This document shows, in pieces, positions 47,301 to 59,500 of a DNA stretch of 64,000 nt. The stretch is from Oryzias latipes (taxonomy: Eukaryota > Chordata > Actinopteri > Beloniformes > Adrianichthyidae): contig NC_019864.2 of the NCBI RefSeq assembly GCF_002234675.1, positions 15,207,582-15,271,581 on the forward strand, given 5' to 3'. The notes beneath the pieces are model-generated. The model was not told the DNA's origin, searched no databases, and saw only the letters and a program-made list of their open reading frames with translations. A program made the position numbers and the translations under genes. Each line of letters opens with the position of its first letter. Within the stretch, counting starts at the first letter, position 1.

Positions 47301-50300
47301 GATGAAAAAGACCGGAGCAATCCATTCCGCTTTGCCAACATTGGAGTGGAGAAGTTCCTGGAGCTCAACTCGGAGCAGAACCACGATGACTACTGCTTGG
47401 CTTATGTTTTCACAGACCGAGATTTTGATGATGGAGTGTTGGGATTGGCCTGGGTGGGAGCCCCCTCAGGTATTTCAGCAAAAAACAAATCATTCTCATA
47501 AAAAAACAAAGTGTATAGTCATAATGAAAAAGAGGATTTTGCATTTTAAATCAAGCTAATGACAAAAAAGTATAGAATTTTTCCTCTTTAAGGAACAAAT
47601 AGACTTCATCATTTCCACCTAACATCTTTCCTTTTTAATGAATTCTTTTTCTAACCCAGGGAGCTCTGGAGGAATCTGTGAAAAAAGCAAGTTGTACTCT
47701 GATGGAAAAAAGAAGTCGCTGAACACTGGTATCATCACTGTACAGAACTACGCCTCCCACGTACCTCCAAAAGTCTCTCACATCACCTTCGCTCATGAAG
47801 TAGGCCACAACTTTGGCTCCCCGGTAAGTTATTAAAATCGGATGTTTGTGTGCAGTTCAAAAATAATTTAGTTTGTCTTTTCCAACTTTTAGATTTTCTC
47901 TTTTTTTTTAATTTCTCTATGTAAGCATGACTCTGGGTCTGAATGCACCCCGGGAGAATCCAAAAGCCAAGACAAGAAGGAGAAGGGAAATTACATCATG
48001 TATGCAAGAGCCACATCCGGAGACAAACTCAACAACAATAAGTTCTCCGTCTGTAGCGTTCGCAACATCAGCCAGGTTCTGGAGAAGAAGAGAGGCAACT
48101 GTTTTGTCGGTATGTTGTCCACACATTCCAATTTCTGCAATCAGGAATAGAGTTATGTGGTTTATTAATTCCTGCAGCTTCAGTGTCAGTGACATTAATT
48201 TTTGATACTACCTTTGCATATCTCATCTCCTATTATAATGATTTTCAACAATAGTAGAATGTAATTAGTTCTCCTTGAGGTTATTTCATTCAATGATGCT
48301 TGAAATTGTGTTATTCAAGTAATCGGTTTGTCCTTTGTTTGCCCAACTTTTTTCATTTCCATTGCAAATCACTCTGCGTATTTTTCACCTCAGTCAAACC
48401 TCAGTGCTGCAGCGGATGGAATGTGGGTGAAAGGCTGAGCTGAGCCAGAAAAAACCTAATGCAACAAATGCATTCATTCTTTGAAAATGATAAACATAGA
48501 ATGCACAACAAAAAAGGAAATTCACGGATTGAAGTGCCTCCTGATACTTTTTCTGGGGGAAAGAAAATTTGAATCTGTATAGTTCTACCTTAAGTTTTTT
48601 TGGGATGAGGCTTTTTCTTTACAAAGAATTACTGATCCAACAATTTTAGCGAAACATGCCATTCCGATCTTTACCCGCTCTAGCAGCATATGTGCTGCAA
48701 AAATTTGCCTGTGTGTTGTTTTTCTATTGTGGGAACTTTGACGTGAATAACTAAAACACTTTTTTCCACAATCCAATTGTGATCTAGAGCTGTTACACCA
48801 CTCCCACTCTAATCTCACTCCCACACTCAGTGTGAAGCATAAACACGTGACATGTCACATCTTAATCATGTAGTTAATGCCCCAGCAGAAGGCTTTTTTT
48901 TATGTTTCTCTGGGAATTTGTTTGGGATATGTAAACTGGGATTTACTGGGATTTTTCTGTCCTTCTGCTGAACTTTGAAGTTTGTTCCCTTCACGCCTCT
49001 GCTGGTTTAGTCTTGCAACTTTTATTTTTGTTATTCAACCTTCACACAGCAGCCTAATAGTGTAAACTCCCATTTGTCATAGGATTTGATTTAAATGTTT
49101 TTTCTTCTGTACAGAATCGGGCCAGCCCATCTGTGGAAACGGTATGGTTGAACCTGGAGAGGAGTGTGACTGTGGCTATAGCGATCAGTGCAGAGATCAG
49201 TGCTGCTACGACGCCAACCAGCCAGACAACAAAAAGTGCAAATTAAAGCCTGGCAAAGCATGCAGGTATGTGTTCATATTTGTTATTTTTCCCCCTCATT
49301 TGACAGGTTCAATTAGCAAACCCAGATATGACGAGTCTTGACTCATCACTGGTTTTTCCCATCAGCCCCAGCCAGGGTCCTTGCTGTACCGCTGAGTGCA
49401 CTCACAAGGGGCGTAATGAGAAGTGCCGAGAAGAGTCTGAGTGTGCTCACCAGGGCATGTGTAATGGAGCAAGTCCCTCCTGCCCCACGTCTGAGCCAAA
49501 GGCCAACTTCACAGCCTGCCACGGAGAAACGCAAGTCTGCCTCAACGGGGTGAGCACCCAGCAGCTTCACACCTGAAAGAACTGGTTGTTATGACAACAC
49601 TTTATCCATCGCTGTCAGTTTCTGATCTCGCCTGTCCTCGTGCTCCTCCCCCGCAGGGCTGCTCCGGCTCCATCTGTGAGAAGTACGGACTTGAAGCGTG
49701 CACCTGTGCCAGCCAAGATGGCAAGGATGAGACTGAGCTCTGCCATGTTTGCTGCATGGAGAAAAGTGCGTCTCCTTCCAAAATCTACTTCCACTCGCAT
49801 AGATTCATTTTTCTGTTAAAGTTTTCCTCTTTTTCACCTTCTGTTATCTGCCTTCTTCACTGTCTGATTCCTCAGTGAACCCAAATACATGCAGCAGCAC
49901 AGGATCAGAGCGCTTGGCTCGCTTCTTTAACAAAAAAGTCACCACGCTGCCAGCTGGCTCGCCGTGCAACGACTTCAAGGGCTACTGTGACGTGTTCATG
50001 AAATGCAGACTGGTGGATGCAGACGGACCGCTCGCCAGGCTAAAGAAGGCCATCTTTAACCCAGAGCTCTATGAAAACATCGCCGAGTGGATTGTGGTAT
50101 GTGTCCGTCTCCATGCTTTGGACAGATTTGTTCTTTTTTTGGGGGGGTTCAGTCTTGATCACATTTCATTTGTGCTTTATTCCTCAAGGCTCACTGGTGG
50201 GCGGTGTTGTTGATGGGGATTGCGCTCATCATGCTCATGGCTGGTTTCATTAAGATCTGTAGTGTCCACACACCGAGCAGCAACCCCAAACTTCCTCCTC

Positions 50301-51916
50301 CCAAGCCGCTTCCAGGTCAGTTGAAAAAACAGGCTACTTGTACTGAGAGAGAAACGACAATTACTTACTTAAGTTCTAAATTTGTTTAAACGGTAAATAT
50401 TCATGACCTATTTTTATGTATTCAAACCTGGTTTAAAAATGTTTTAAGTTATTTTGTGCGATTTAAAGATTAAATAACTTTTTGGTCAAATTTGACAGGT
50501 TTTAGCACTGAAAATGAGGTAAACTGTCAGGATGAAGTTGATGTTCGACAGTAATCAATTCAACACATTTTAGCCAAATGTAGCACAATCTTTAATGGGC
50601 TTGTAAAGAGTAAAATGCTCAAACTTGGACTAAAAGGTACCATCTAGGGCTGCATGATATGAGAAAATCTGGCGATATGCGATATTAGTGATCAACATTG
50701 CAATGACAATATAACTTGTGGTACAAACAAATAGCTAAACAACCAAAAACATCATTTCCATTTCACTTCAACAGTTCAAAACTTTTACTCCAAATGATCC
50801 TCGTCTGCATATGAGGCGACCATCTAACATAAAAGAGCTCAATCTGTGTGGTCAACAAAGTGAAGGCATCCGTCCCATTTATTTGATTTGTTAAATACTT
50901 CAAGCTGCCATAAGATTGTTTTAGCACATTTAAGGTAACCATTTATTGCAATTTTCGCTGCCTTTTGCGATATGCGGATTGCACAGCTTGATATTGCGAT
51001 AACGATAAATTTGCGATTTACCGTGCTGGCCTGGTACCATTAAAAAGAAAATGAAACGGCAGGGAAATGAGGTCCCTTTTCATCTTTAATCCTTTAACTC
51101 TGGAGTTTTAGCCTCAGACTAAAGACTATTGAATAATCTTAAAGATACTTGTATATTCCTATATCCCTATGTATAATTATAAATAAAAAAACAAACCTCT
51201 GAAATGCTACAGTCGCATCATTAGGCTCAAAGTATAAACTCCACTCAGAAGTTTGTCACAGTTATCGCAAACAAGTGAAACCGGCCAACCTTAGTATGAA
51301 CTAGACCGCACCATTGCGGTAGGGACGCAATTCGATGGCCGGGGTAAATCTGGTACTGATCAAATAGTTACGCAATATCAAAGAGCGTGTTAGCAGTCCT
51401 AAAGGGTTAAACCTGGTCTCTTTCACAGCTTTGGTACCCACTGAAATGGATCTGTCACTTCTTATTGAGAGCCTGGACACAGGAAAAATGACTGTGCAGA
51501 CTAAAGTGCTTTGGCTAGAATTTCTGGATGCAGAAACTCAGAAAAGGCGGCAGGCAAGATGTATAATAAAACATTGAACTGAAATAAACAGGAAAGCGGA
51601 CATTAGATTCTTTTTTTTTTCCTGCTCGTTTTGACTGTTTACAAAAATAAATGATGCTCAGTGTTTCTTTTTGTTGTTGAAAATATCACTTTTAACGCAA
51701 TGGTGTGTACATATTTTTTCCCTGATAGGCACTTTGAAGAGACGGCGAGCACAGCAGCAGCAGGCCAGCTCCCAGGTGCAGCACCAGTCTCAGCACCCTC
51801 ATGCCGGACACGGCGGACAGCGGCAAGCCCGGGGCCAGCAGCAGCGACAGGCGCAACCGCAGAGGCACCACCGCCAGCCCAGAGAAAACTATCAGATGGG
51901 CCAGATGAGACGCTAA
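38369..51916 (+). CDS. adam10: ADAM10 metalloprotease (alpha-secretase)
   Basis: Complete, 784 residues (human 748). Exons 38369-38435, 39957-40107, 43602-43720, 43827-43985, 44492-44592, 46604-46756, 47113-47205, 47286-47469, 47660-47823, 47926-48109, 49115-49265, 49366-49549, 49657-49765, 49876-50096, 50189-50315, 51729-51916; phases agree. It sheds ectodomains of Notch, APP, cadherins and other surface proteins. Order: signal peptide ([20 protein letters not shown]), prodomain ([16 protein letters not shown]), convertase site LLRKRR, zinc metalloprotease with [12 protein letters not shown], disintegrin and cysteine-rich regions ([12 protein letters not shown]), one membrane helix ([16 protein letters not shown]) and a cytoplasmic tail starting LKRRR, then a Q/H-rich stretch and [10 protein letters not shown]. 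The convertase-site exon has a CAGCAG tandem acceptor, so one glutamine may be optional. With two paralogues in many teleosts, which one this is cannot be told. Confidence 0.97.
42005..42255 (+). repeat. 10880-type repeat in adam10 intron 2
   Basis: It has GGTGAAGGCAGGGTACACTC, TACGCAGAAAGGTCCTACGT and GGGATTTGAACCAGAGCC, matching the copy at 10880-11245 in the same orientation. The middle is deleted. Confidence 0.75.
42730..42905 (+). repeat. Weak 10880-type repeat copy
   Basis: Only the general order of motifs remains, ending with GAATTCAAAGCTAGAACCTT and TTTACTGTGAAAC. It may be an old copy of the same family. Confidence 0.35.
44891..44965 (+). mobile_element. hAT-like terminal fragment
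   Basis: CAGGGGTCCCCAACACCTGG followed by GCCACATACCAGT resembles the terminal repeat of vertebrate hAT non-autonomous elements. Only one end is recognised. It lies in the adam10 intron between exons 5 and 6. Confidence 0.5.
46810..46875 (+). mobile_element. Short GGGCGATATGG-type element fragment
   Basis: AGCTGGGCGATATGGCC matches the end of the element at 50646-51035. It is truncated and lies in the adam10 intron between exons 6 and 7. Confidence 0.45.
50646..51035. mobile_element. Non-autonomous DNA transposon (GGGCTGCATGATATG type)
   Basis: The left end AGGGCTGCATGATATGAG and the right end with GATATTGCGATAACGATAAA and TTTGCGATTTACCG match a family common in fish, in which both ends carry 'GCGATATGCGATA'-like inverted motifs. 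It lies in the last adam10 intron. The hAT assignment is from memory of similar elements. Confidence 0.55.
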
Positions 51917-54460
51917 GACCCTGCACCCAGCCCCCTTCTCCTCCCCGTCCCCCCCAATGCCTTGGCTCTTCCGTGTGCCTACAGAGGGAAATAAAAGCGT
52001 CACTCCATCCAAAGAAAAGCCTGACATGGTTGTTAGTCATCATCATATCCACTACAGACAAACCAGACGTTTAAAGGAGACAAAAACGATACCTAGCAAC
52101 TTGATTGGCTCTTTGGAGAGCGGACCTGACCATCAGCCATTTCCAGCGCAGTGGAATCAAGTGTTTTCCATCTTTATCTTGGTTTTTTTTTTCTTTTAAT
52201 TCTTTTCTTTTAAGGAGTGCCAAGGAGTTAAGGAATTGTGTAGCTTTAGTTCCTTCTGTGATGTGTTTGTGTGGGTTTTTTCTTTTCTTTTCTTTTCTTT
52301 GCTATGTCTTGTTTGCGTGGCGAGCCTGAGGCTGCTGGTGAAACTTTTCCGTGCTTTTGTTTTTATTTTTTTAGCCAGGAATAACAGATACTTCGTGGAG
52401 ATTTTTGGCCCGTTTTGAGATGTGAAGACGGGAAGCGGCTGAAGACCCATCCTCCAGACTCTCATGCAGACTCTCTTCTGTTCTGCATGTGACTGTACAT
52501 ATTTAGTGTATCATAAGTGAAAGCAAACTATTTCTTCTACTGTAAATGTGTAATTCTTCACTTTTTTTTTCTTCTTTTTTTTTCAATTAGTGCTCTCAGG
52601 ATTCCTAACACATACGTGAAATATTAATGAGCTCCTTGGACTTTGCAGTCAAGGATTTGACCTTGCAGAGCTCTCTTCAAAGTCGTCAGGTGGATCGCTT
52701 TCACTTTTATTAGATTATTTTGAACCTGAAATCTTCATTTTTAGCCTTCTTTCTTCCTGCTCCCTGCCTCTTTTTGTCTCACTAAACATGTTTGCCCATG
52801 CTGTATAACAAGTCAGAGGAGATGTGTTATTACTGGAAGCGATTGGGAGCAAGTTTGGCACAACCTTTGTTTTAATTTTCTTTTTTTTTTTGATAATAAA
52901 TAACCACTAACTGAAGCTGAATTAGATGTGGAGGGAGAATGAAGACTGCTTTTGATTCATGTAGAAATTAGTGTGATGTTACACGGTTCGTTTAAATAAG
53001 TGTGGAAATAAATTTTAAAAATGATTGGAAAAAAAAGAAGTTAAGATTTAGTCATTCCATTATTCTTCAGATAGCAAAGAACTTTTCCATGTGGGCATGC
53101 AGACACATTTATTGAATTGATCAGGGTCTGTAGTGTTTACGTCACTCTACTTTTTATCTGAGTTTGTCTTAATGCAGTTGAAAAGAAAAGTGTTTTTACT
53201 TTGATTCACTTAACATTTTTTTCTCCCTGATGATTGCATCTCATTAAGGACTAAATCCCCTCAAGAGCTCACGACTGCGGGATGTTTGTGTCGGCGTGCC
53301 AAAAGCCTTCCTGAAGTTCATCTTTTCTGAAACGCAGGAAACCACCCGGAACGTTTGGAAAGCCACCTCATAGGAAAGATCGGAAAGGTTTTTCCTTTTT
53401 TTTTTTTTTTTTTGTGGAATCCTGCGAGCTCCTTTGACAGCAGAGGGGTATTGAAATGAAAATATCCAGTTATTGGGATCGTTTGTGCTGATGTGACATT
53501 TCATTGACAGAATGTGAAGCACTGCACCTTTTTCTTTTCTTAAACGATGTATAACGTAAGGAAACATTTTCTGTACTCTAGCTTTATTGATTTTAATTTT
53601 TTTTTTTTTTTTTATGCATGCAAATTCAATAATTCTGAAACCACTGTCGCTCATCATCACATGTGCTCTGGAAGAAACCACAGAGGGAACTGGGAAGGCG
53701 GGCTGTTAGAACCTCTTATGTCCTCTTATGTATGTACAAATTGCATCTTTTTTTCTTTTTTTTTAATTCACGTCTCGGGCCACATTTGCCAGAATTAACT
53801 TGTAAACTTGTACAGTACTTGTTGGGGGAGGGAAATTGCATTTTATTTGATAAAGAAAAAATACATTTTGATAACATTTCTCTTCCTAATTCCAGAGAAA
53901 ACTGGTTCAGAAGTTATGTTTGTTTTTTCTTTTCCTATTTTCTAAGTTATTTAAGTTCTTCTATGCGCTAGTTGAACTGCACTTTGCTTATGCTTTTCAC
54001 CACCGTCATCAATCGAGGGAAGAAAAAATAAACCTATGAATCTGTGATGGAGTTAGTGTTACATTCTCCTTTTTCTTTGTCTTATTCTGTGGCATGGTTT
54101 GGGTAGAAGAGCAGAAGAATAATGCCTGTAAAATTACTTTCTCTTTTTAATTTCATAGTCTTGGTAAAGGTTTTAGATCAACGTGCACTGAAAATGTCCA
54201 AATTGAGTTGAAATGTCTTAGGTGATGTAGGCCGAACGAACACGAGATTAAAAAGTTAAACTGCTGTCTGATTTTATTGTTCACTGTGTTTTATACAGTA
54301 TCCAACATTTTCTTTTCTTTTTTTTTCTTTTGTTCACTTTGAACATTTTTACTAAAAAAAAAAAAAAACATTTCAAATTGTATTGTGCAAAGAGATGTAA
54401 TTTTTTGGAGTACTTGAAATGCATTAAAAGACTCGTTCTAAATAAAATAGACCCATGTTT
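51917..54460 (+). other. Long 3' UTR of adam10
   Basis: There are no further open exons. Poly(A) signals AATAAA stand at 53007-53012, 54027-54032 and 54441-54446, so alternative ends at about 1.1, 2.1 and 2.5 kb after the stop are likely. The stretch contains TTTTC and poly-T runs (about 52278-52300, 53397-53414, 53600-53612). Confidence 0.6.
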
Positions 54461-56561
54461 ACTGTCTGCAAACTGACTTTTTATGACTTCATGTTGAAAT
54501 TGTACACAAAGGCCAAAGAGCTTTTTAATTTTTAAATTAGATTTATTTAAAATATTTAATTCAAATATCCTTAGTTCATGCAGAGTAAATTCTCAATTTA
54601 CTTTTTATACCTTTTTTTCTCTCCTAATCAAGACCTGTAAGTTAAAAAAATTAAGTAATTTTCTGTATTTTCTTGGTCAGAATCGCCAAACTGAACGCAG
54701 TAGCGAGACATTTACAGCAGAGGGCGCAGCTGCCTCTGTTGAACTGAAACATTACAAAAGATCTGCAGCTTCTGGCTGAAAACATGAACTCCCAGTTGTC
54801 TTGTAGTTTCAGATGTGCTGCTTATTTCAGTATTTTTTTGGATAAACATGTCAAAGAGTTTAACAGATTAAACTAGAATAATTTTTTTGCCTCTGATTTG
54901 ACTGGTGCCAACTCTCCTGCTTGTGACAGAAGGGAACAAACAACTTGTGCCTGCTTTTTTGTGTGGATTTTCACAATAATATATTGATTAAATCTCTGAA
55001 GCTGTTGTCGATTTGGCCACAGTCCTCTCCACACGGTCACCCACTTGTATGTTATCAATATTGTGGATTTGGAGCTGATGAGCCTGACGAAAAGGGCAGA
55101 ACACATCCGTTCTGCAAGAGACGAGGAAAGAATGGAGCAGCAGCAGCCGGCTTTCACTAACTTTAAACTTACTGTTAGTTTTTTTTACTTTGCATTTTTG
55201 ATGTTTTCATGTTGATCCCTTTAATAACTAAAATATAACTTTTAAAAGAGTAGCAGTTTCCTTGGTGTGACTTCCTTAATTTTTTTTTATCTTAAATTAG
55301 AAATAAATGCTTAAGACAGCTTTTCAATAACAGATAAATGAGGGAAAATCTGCTCAAATTAATTTATTGAAGCAAAAACATGTTTTTTTTTTACATTTTT
55401 AGTTCCCTTACAGTGGGATTAGAGATCCATCTTCTACATCATTTTACCCTGTTAAGAGTCATGGGGTTTGCTGGAGCCTGGAGAAAAGGTGCCAACAGAA
55501 AGGACCCAGCTCGGGGTTTGAACCTCTTGCTACAAAATGAGAGTACTAACCATTACAGCAGTGTGCATCCCTAGAGGGATTAAAGATTTGTATACCTCCC
55601 ATTCATACACGAGGAGAACAAGTTAACTCCACACAGAAAGAACCAAGCTAGGATTTGAACCAAGGCCTTCTTACTGTGAGATGTGAGTGCTGACCACTAC
55701 ACCACCATGCAGCCCTGTCAGAATCTAAAGACAGTCAATCACAAGAAAGAAAAATGATTATTACAAATTTCTAATCTGCACAGGCAAATATTATTAAAAG
55801 TATAAAAAAAAATCTAAAGAAGTTCAGAGAAACAGCTTTGAGGTTTTCTTAATTTTCTTTAGAATGTGTTGCCAATTAGCAGGAGGCTTCTTTTCCTGCA
55901 GTGGACTATTTTTTTTTAACAGAAAATCAGTCCACCTTTAACTGCTAGATCTGAACTAGCATTTAATTAAACATCTTATTTCCAAACGACATCAATAATC
56001 CAGCTGCGTCGTCTCTCAAGCAGCAAACCCTGTGAGGATAGAGAGTCAGCCATAAACTGAAATTTGTAGAAACTTTAATGTAGACAAAACAGTGATTAGT
56101 AAAATACATCAGGAAGGACTCCGTAAGATGTGCAAAAAGTCACAGAAAAACCCAAACAATGTAAAGAACAGTGACATTTTAAAAACTACAAAAGAGGGAG
56201 CATACCTGCATGCACGCTATACTATTACAGAACCGTCTCCTCTACAATTACAGCAGATTATTTACAGATCTGGTAAAAATGTGAAGGATAATAAATATGT
56301 TTATGAAACAATATAAATAAAGGGTTTAATTTAAGCTTAGTTTGCGTTTTGCAGGGTCAAAACAAATAAAATCATTTGATTAAATAACATTTTGCGTCTG
56401 ATTTGACTTCTTGTGGAGTCTGCATGCTTTAATGGGCTGTGTTGGTGCAAAATGGCTGTAACTTGGTCACCCACACAACTAAAGCTTATCTTGAGAGCAC
56501 AGACACAAAGAGCATGTCTGCAAACCTGTTCCCATGAAACCCTGTCGAGATCCGTGACCCT
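54461..56561. other. Spacer between convergent adam10 and aqp9
   Basis: No exon is recognised. Apart from a repeat at 55425-55720 the sequence is plain AT-rich DNA. The right end must contain the aqp9 3' UTR, transcribed leftward. Confidence 0.5.
55425..55720 (+). repeat. Two partial 10880-type repeats in tandem
   Basis: The closing motif appears twice: GGGGTTTGAACCTCTTGCTA near 55515 and AGGATTTGAACCAAGGCCTT near 55650, the second followed by TGACCACTACACCACC. This suggests two copies, or an internal duplication, in the same orientation. Confidence 0.6.
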
Positions 56562-59500
56562 CTAACCCATGGTGATCATCTCATATTTGTCCTTCAGGCT
56601 GTTGTCGTCCTCATCCTCCTCCTCTTCCTCCTCTTCCTCCTCCTCCTCGTGCGGCTTCTCGGTCTCATTGTGGGCATGGTGCATCTCGACGAGCAGGAAA
56701 TAGAGAACAGCACCGACCACCCCGCCCACCATGGGCCCTGCCACTGGAATCCACCACCAGTAATCTGCAGTGCTGTGAGCCCCAAAAGAGAAAAGAGTCA
56801 AACATGGCAGAACATGAGTCAAACAGCTGGGAAAGAGCCTGCTGCTCATGTCAGGCGCCCCTCAGTGGAAGATTTACACAAAATGGACTGGAAGCGGAGG
56901 CTACATGTGACATTATATAACATAAGTCAGAGATCAGTTCAATGAAAACCCAAACAAAGCATTGACAGGCGTTGGCAGGATGCAGATGCATGTATGTACA
57001 CATGATCGCAACACATGCCACTTAGAACAAGTGCATTCACTTTTTAAATATGAAAAAAGAGTCACCTTCAGTTGATCTCATAGGCTCCTCCATGTAAATC
57101 AACATTTTCTTTTTGCCTCCTATTAACATCACAGTAAACCACATTGCAAAGAATTTTTTACAGCTCACTTTGGACCAATTCAGGTAAATAAATTGGTTAA
57201 AAAAAAACAACTTAGATCTCAGTGTTACCTGAACACCTCCATCCCCCAACCTGCCACTGCCGTGAACAGTCGGGGTCCCAGGTCTCTGGCTGGGTTCAGA
57301 GGGTAGCCGCAGTTGAGTCCCATGGAAACACTGATGGCCATGAGGATCAAGCCGATTGCTAGAGGTTCCACACCTTTAGGAGCACCAATGTTTCCACCGT
57401 CGATAATCGCAAGAATACACAGAACTAACATACCAGTCCCCACCACCTGCAGGAGGGACAGAAACTGCCGTTTGATTCAATTTAATTCAATTCAATTTTA
57501 TTTATATAGCCCAATATTTACAACAATGGTCATCTCAATGGGCTTCATTTTATAATAAACATGAATCATAAAGAACATAAGCCATAGATTTCAATATTGC
57601 TAAACTGAACTAAGCAGACTAAACTAAACTGGGCATCCCTGCCCTTAGACCCTCCTTCGTTTGACTGATGGAAGCTTTCAGGAAACAGTTAAAAACAATT
57701 CAGGTAAAAAAGTAAAAGTTTCTTATGAGAAATAATAAAAATCTCATAATATTAAACCAGGGGTCTGTAACACTGAAGAAGAAAAAAAACTACAGATTTT
57801 AAATTAAAAAAATTATACACTCAAAAGAAAACAAGAAATTCTTCTAAAACTTTTTTTTTTTTTACTTTTAGCAGCCACACATACATAAATTTTAAAATAA
57901 AATGCACCTATTGCTGTATAAGAGCTTCCGGCTGCAGCCTATTTACTTGAATTGAGCCTTAAAGACCCACTCCAATGAAAATTGTGTTTTGAAACATGTT
58001 CTTGTGGCATTTTTTTCCTCATGTTGGAGTACATATATAAAGAAAATAAAGGTTAAAATTGCATTTCTGAGTATTTTTGAATCAAGAACAGACAAACAAG
58101 CTCCAAGCTCTGGTCCATTCTGATGCATCCACTTGCTGACAAATAAATCCTTGTACATGGATCTTCTAAAAAATCAAACCAGATGCCGGCTCAAAACAAA
58201 ATTGGATAGCTCCAATGTTGCTCACCATTTGTGTTGCAACATTAATGTTAGGTTGGAGTTGTGAGGGTTTTTAAGCTAGCGGGAGGGCATGTACACAGAA
58301 CTCTCAGCAATGGGGGTGGGAAGAGGGGGCGGGGTTGCTCCACACCATCGGTCCAGCCCACAACTCAGAGGTGAATTTCTTATAAACTACCGACGCTCTG
58401 CAGAAACTATATTCTAGAAAACAACAAAACAAAAACATCACAATTATAATCAAAAGACCACTGGGAACGCTTTTTCAAGAGATCCAAATATGATTGGAGT
58501 GGGACTTCAACATGACGAGGCAAAGATAGCATTTTCAGTTTCTCGTCTTTGTGTTTTAAGTGACTTCAGTGGAATGTGCAATTTGTGCAAATGTAACTAA
58601 AATCTGAACTAAAATAGACTTAACTGAAATGATTGTCATTTTATTTTTCTTTGAAGTCAGAGATGCTAAAAGATGAAAGATTGGAGTGATTGAAAACTTG
58701 GATCCTCTAGATTTAACCTCAAGTTTTGAACCAACTAAAGTTTAATTTTTAATCTTGAGGATTGTATGAATATATGCCAAACATTTGTACAAAACAAAAT
58801 TATACACATTTGACCTATAACTGTTTATATAACTAATGAACTTTCACCAAAAACTCCCAACATTTCACGTGAATTTCACAAAAGTGTCAAATATTTTTAA
58901 TCTCAAGTTAGAATAAAGTCCAAATATGATAATGTTAACGCATTAGTATAAAATTAAACAACCTGAACTGTTGAGCAAAATTCCAAACAACAATGAAGTT
59001 CTGAGTGGTGTAAAAATGTATCATTAGATAGCTGATGCAATGTGGGGTTATAGTTCAAACACTTCCTCACTTGTTCATTTACTGAATTTTTAAGAGTAAT
59101 CTTGCTATTTTTAGAACTTGCACCAGCCAACTGGTCTAAAAACTGTGTTATGTGGAGGCAGTCTCCCAGTCTACCCTTTTCTACCAGCAAATGGTAGAAA
59201 ATGGGTCATTGAACCCAAACCAAGCAAAAGAGGGGGTATTCTCAGACAAAAGGGGACAATCGATGCTGCATTGGGGGGTTGGCCAGAAAAAGGGCAACGC
59301 AGACTAAAGAAGAGGCCACTAGGTCAGAGCTCACCTGATCGATGAAGCCGCCTAGGACTGACAGGTGTCTTGCAGGGTATGAGGCAAAAATGTGAGCTGT
59401 TGCATTGATTCCAGTCACTGACAGAATCCCATTGGTAAAGTCCATAAAAGCATCTATGACACAGATGAATGAACAATGAGTTTCCATTTTTAAAGTATTC

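Noticed and set aside
51661-52074. 137-codon frame on the plus strand
   Set aside because: It overlaps the last adam10 exon in another frame; the correct frame gives the conserved QMGQMRR end.
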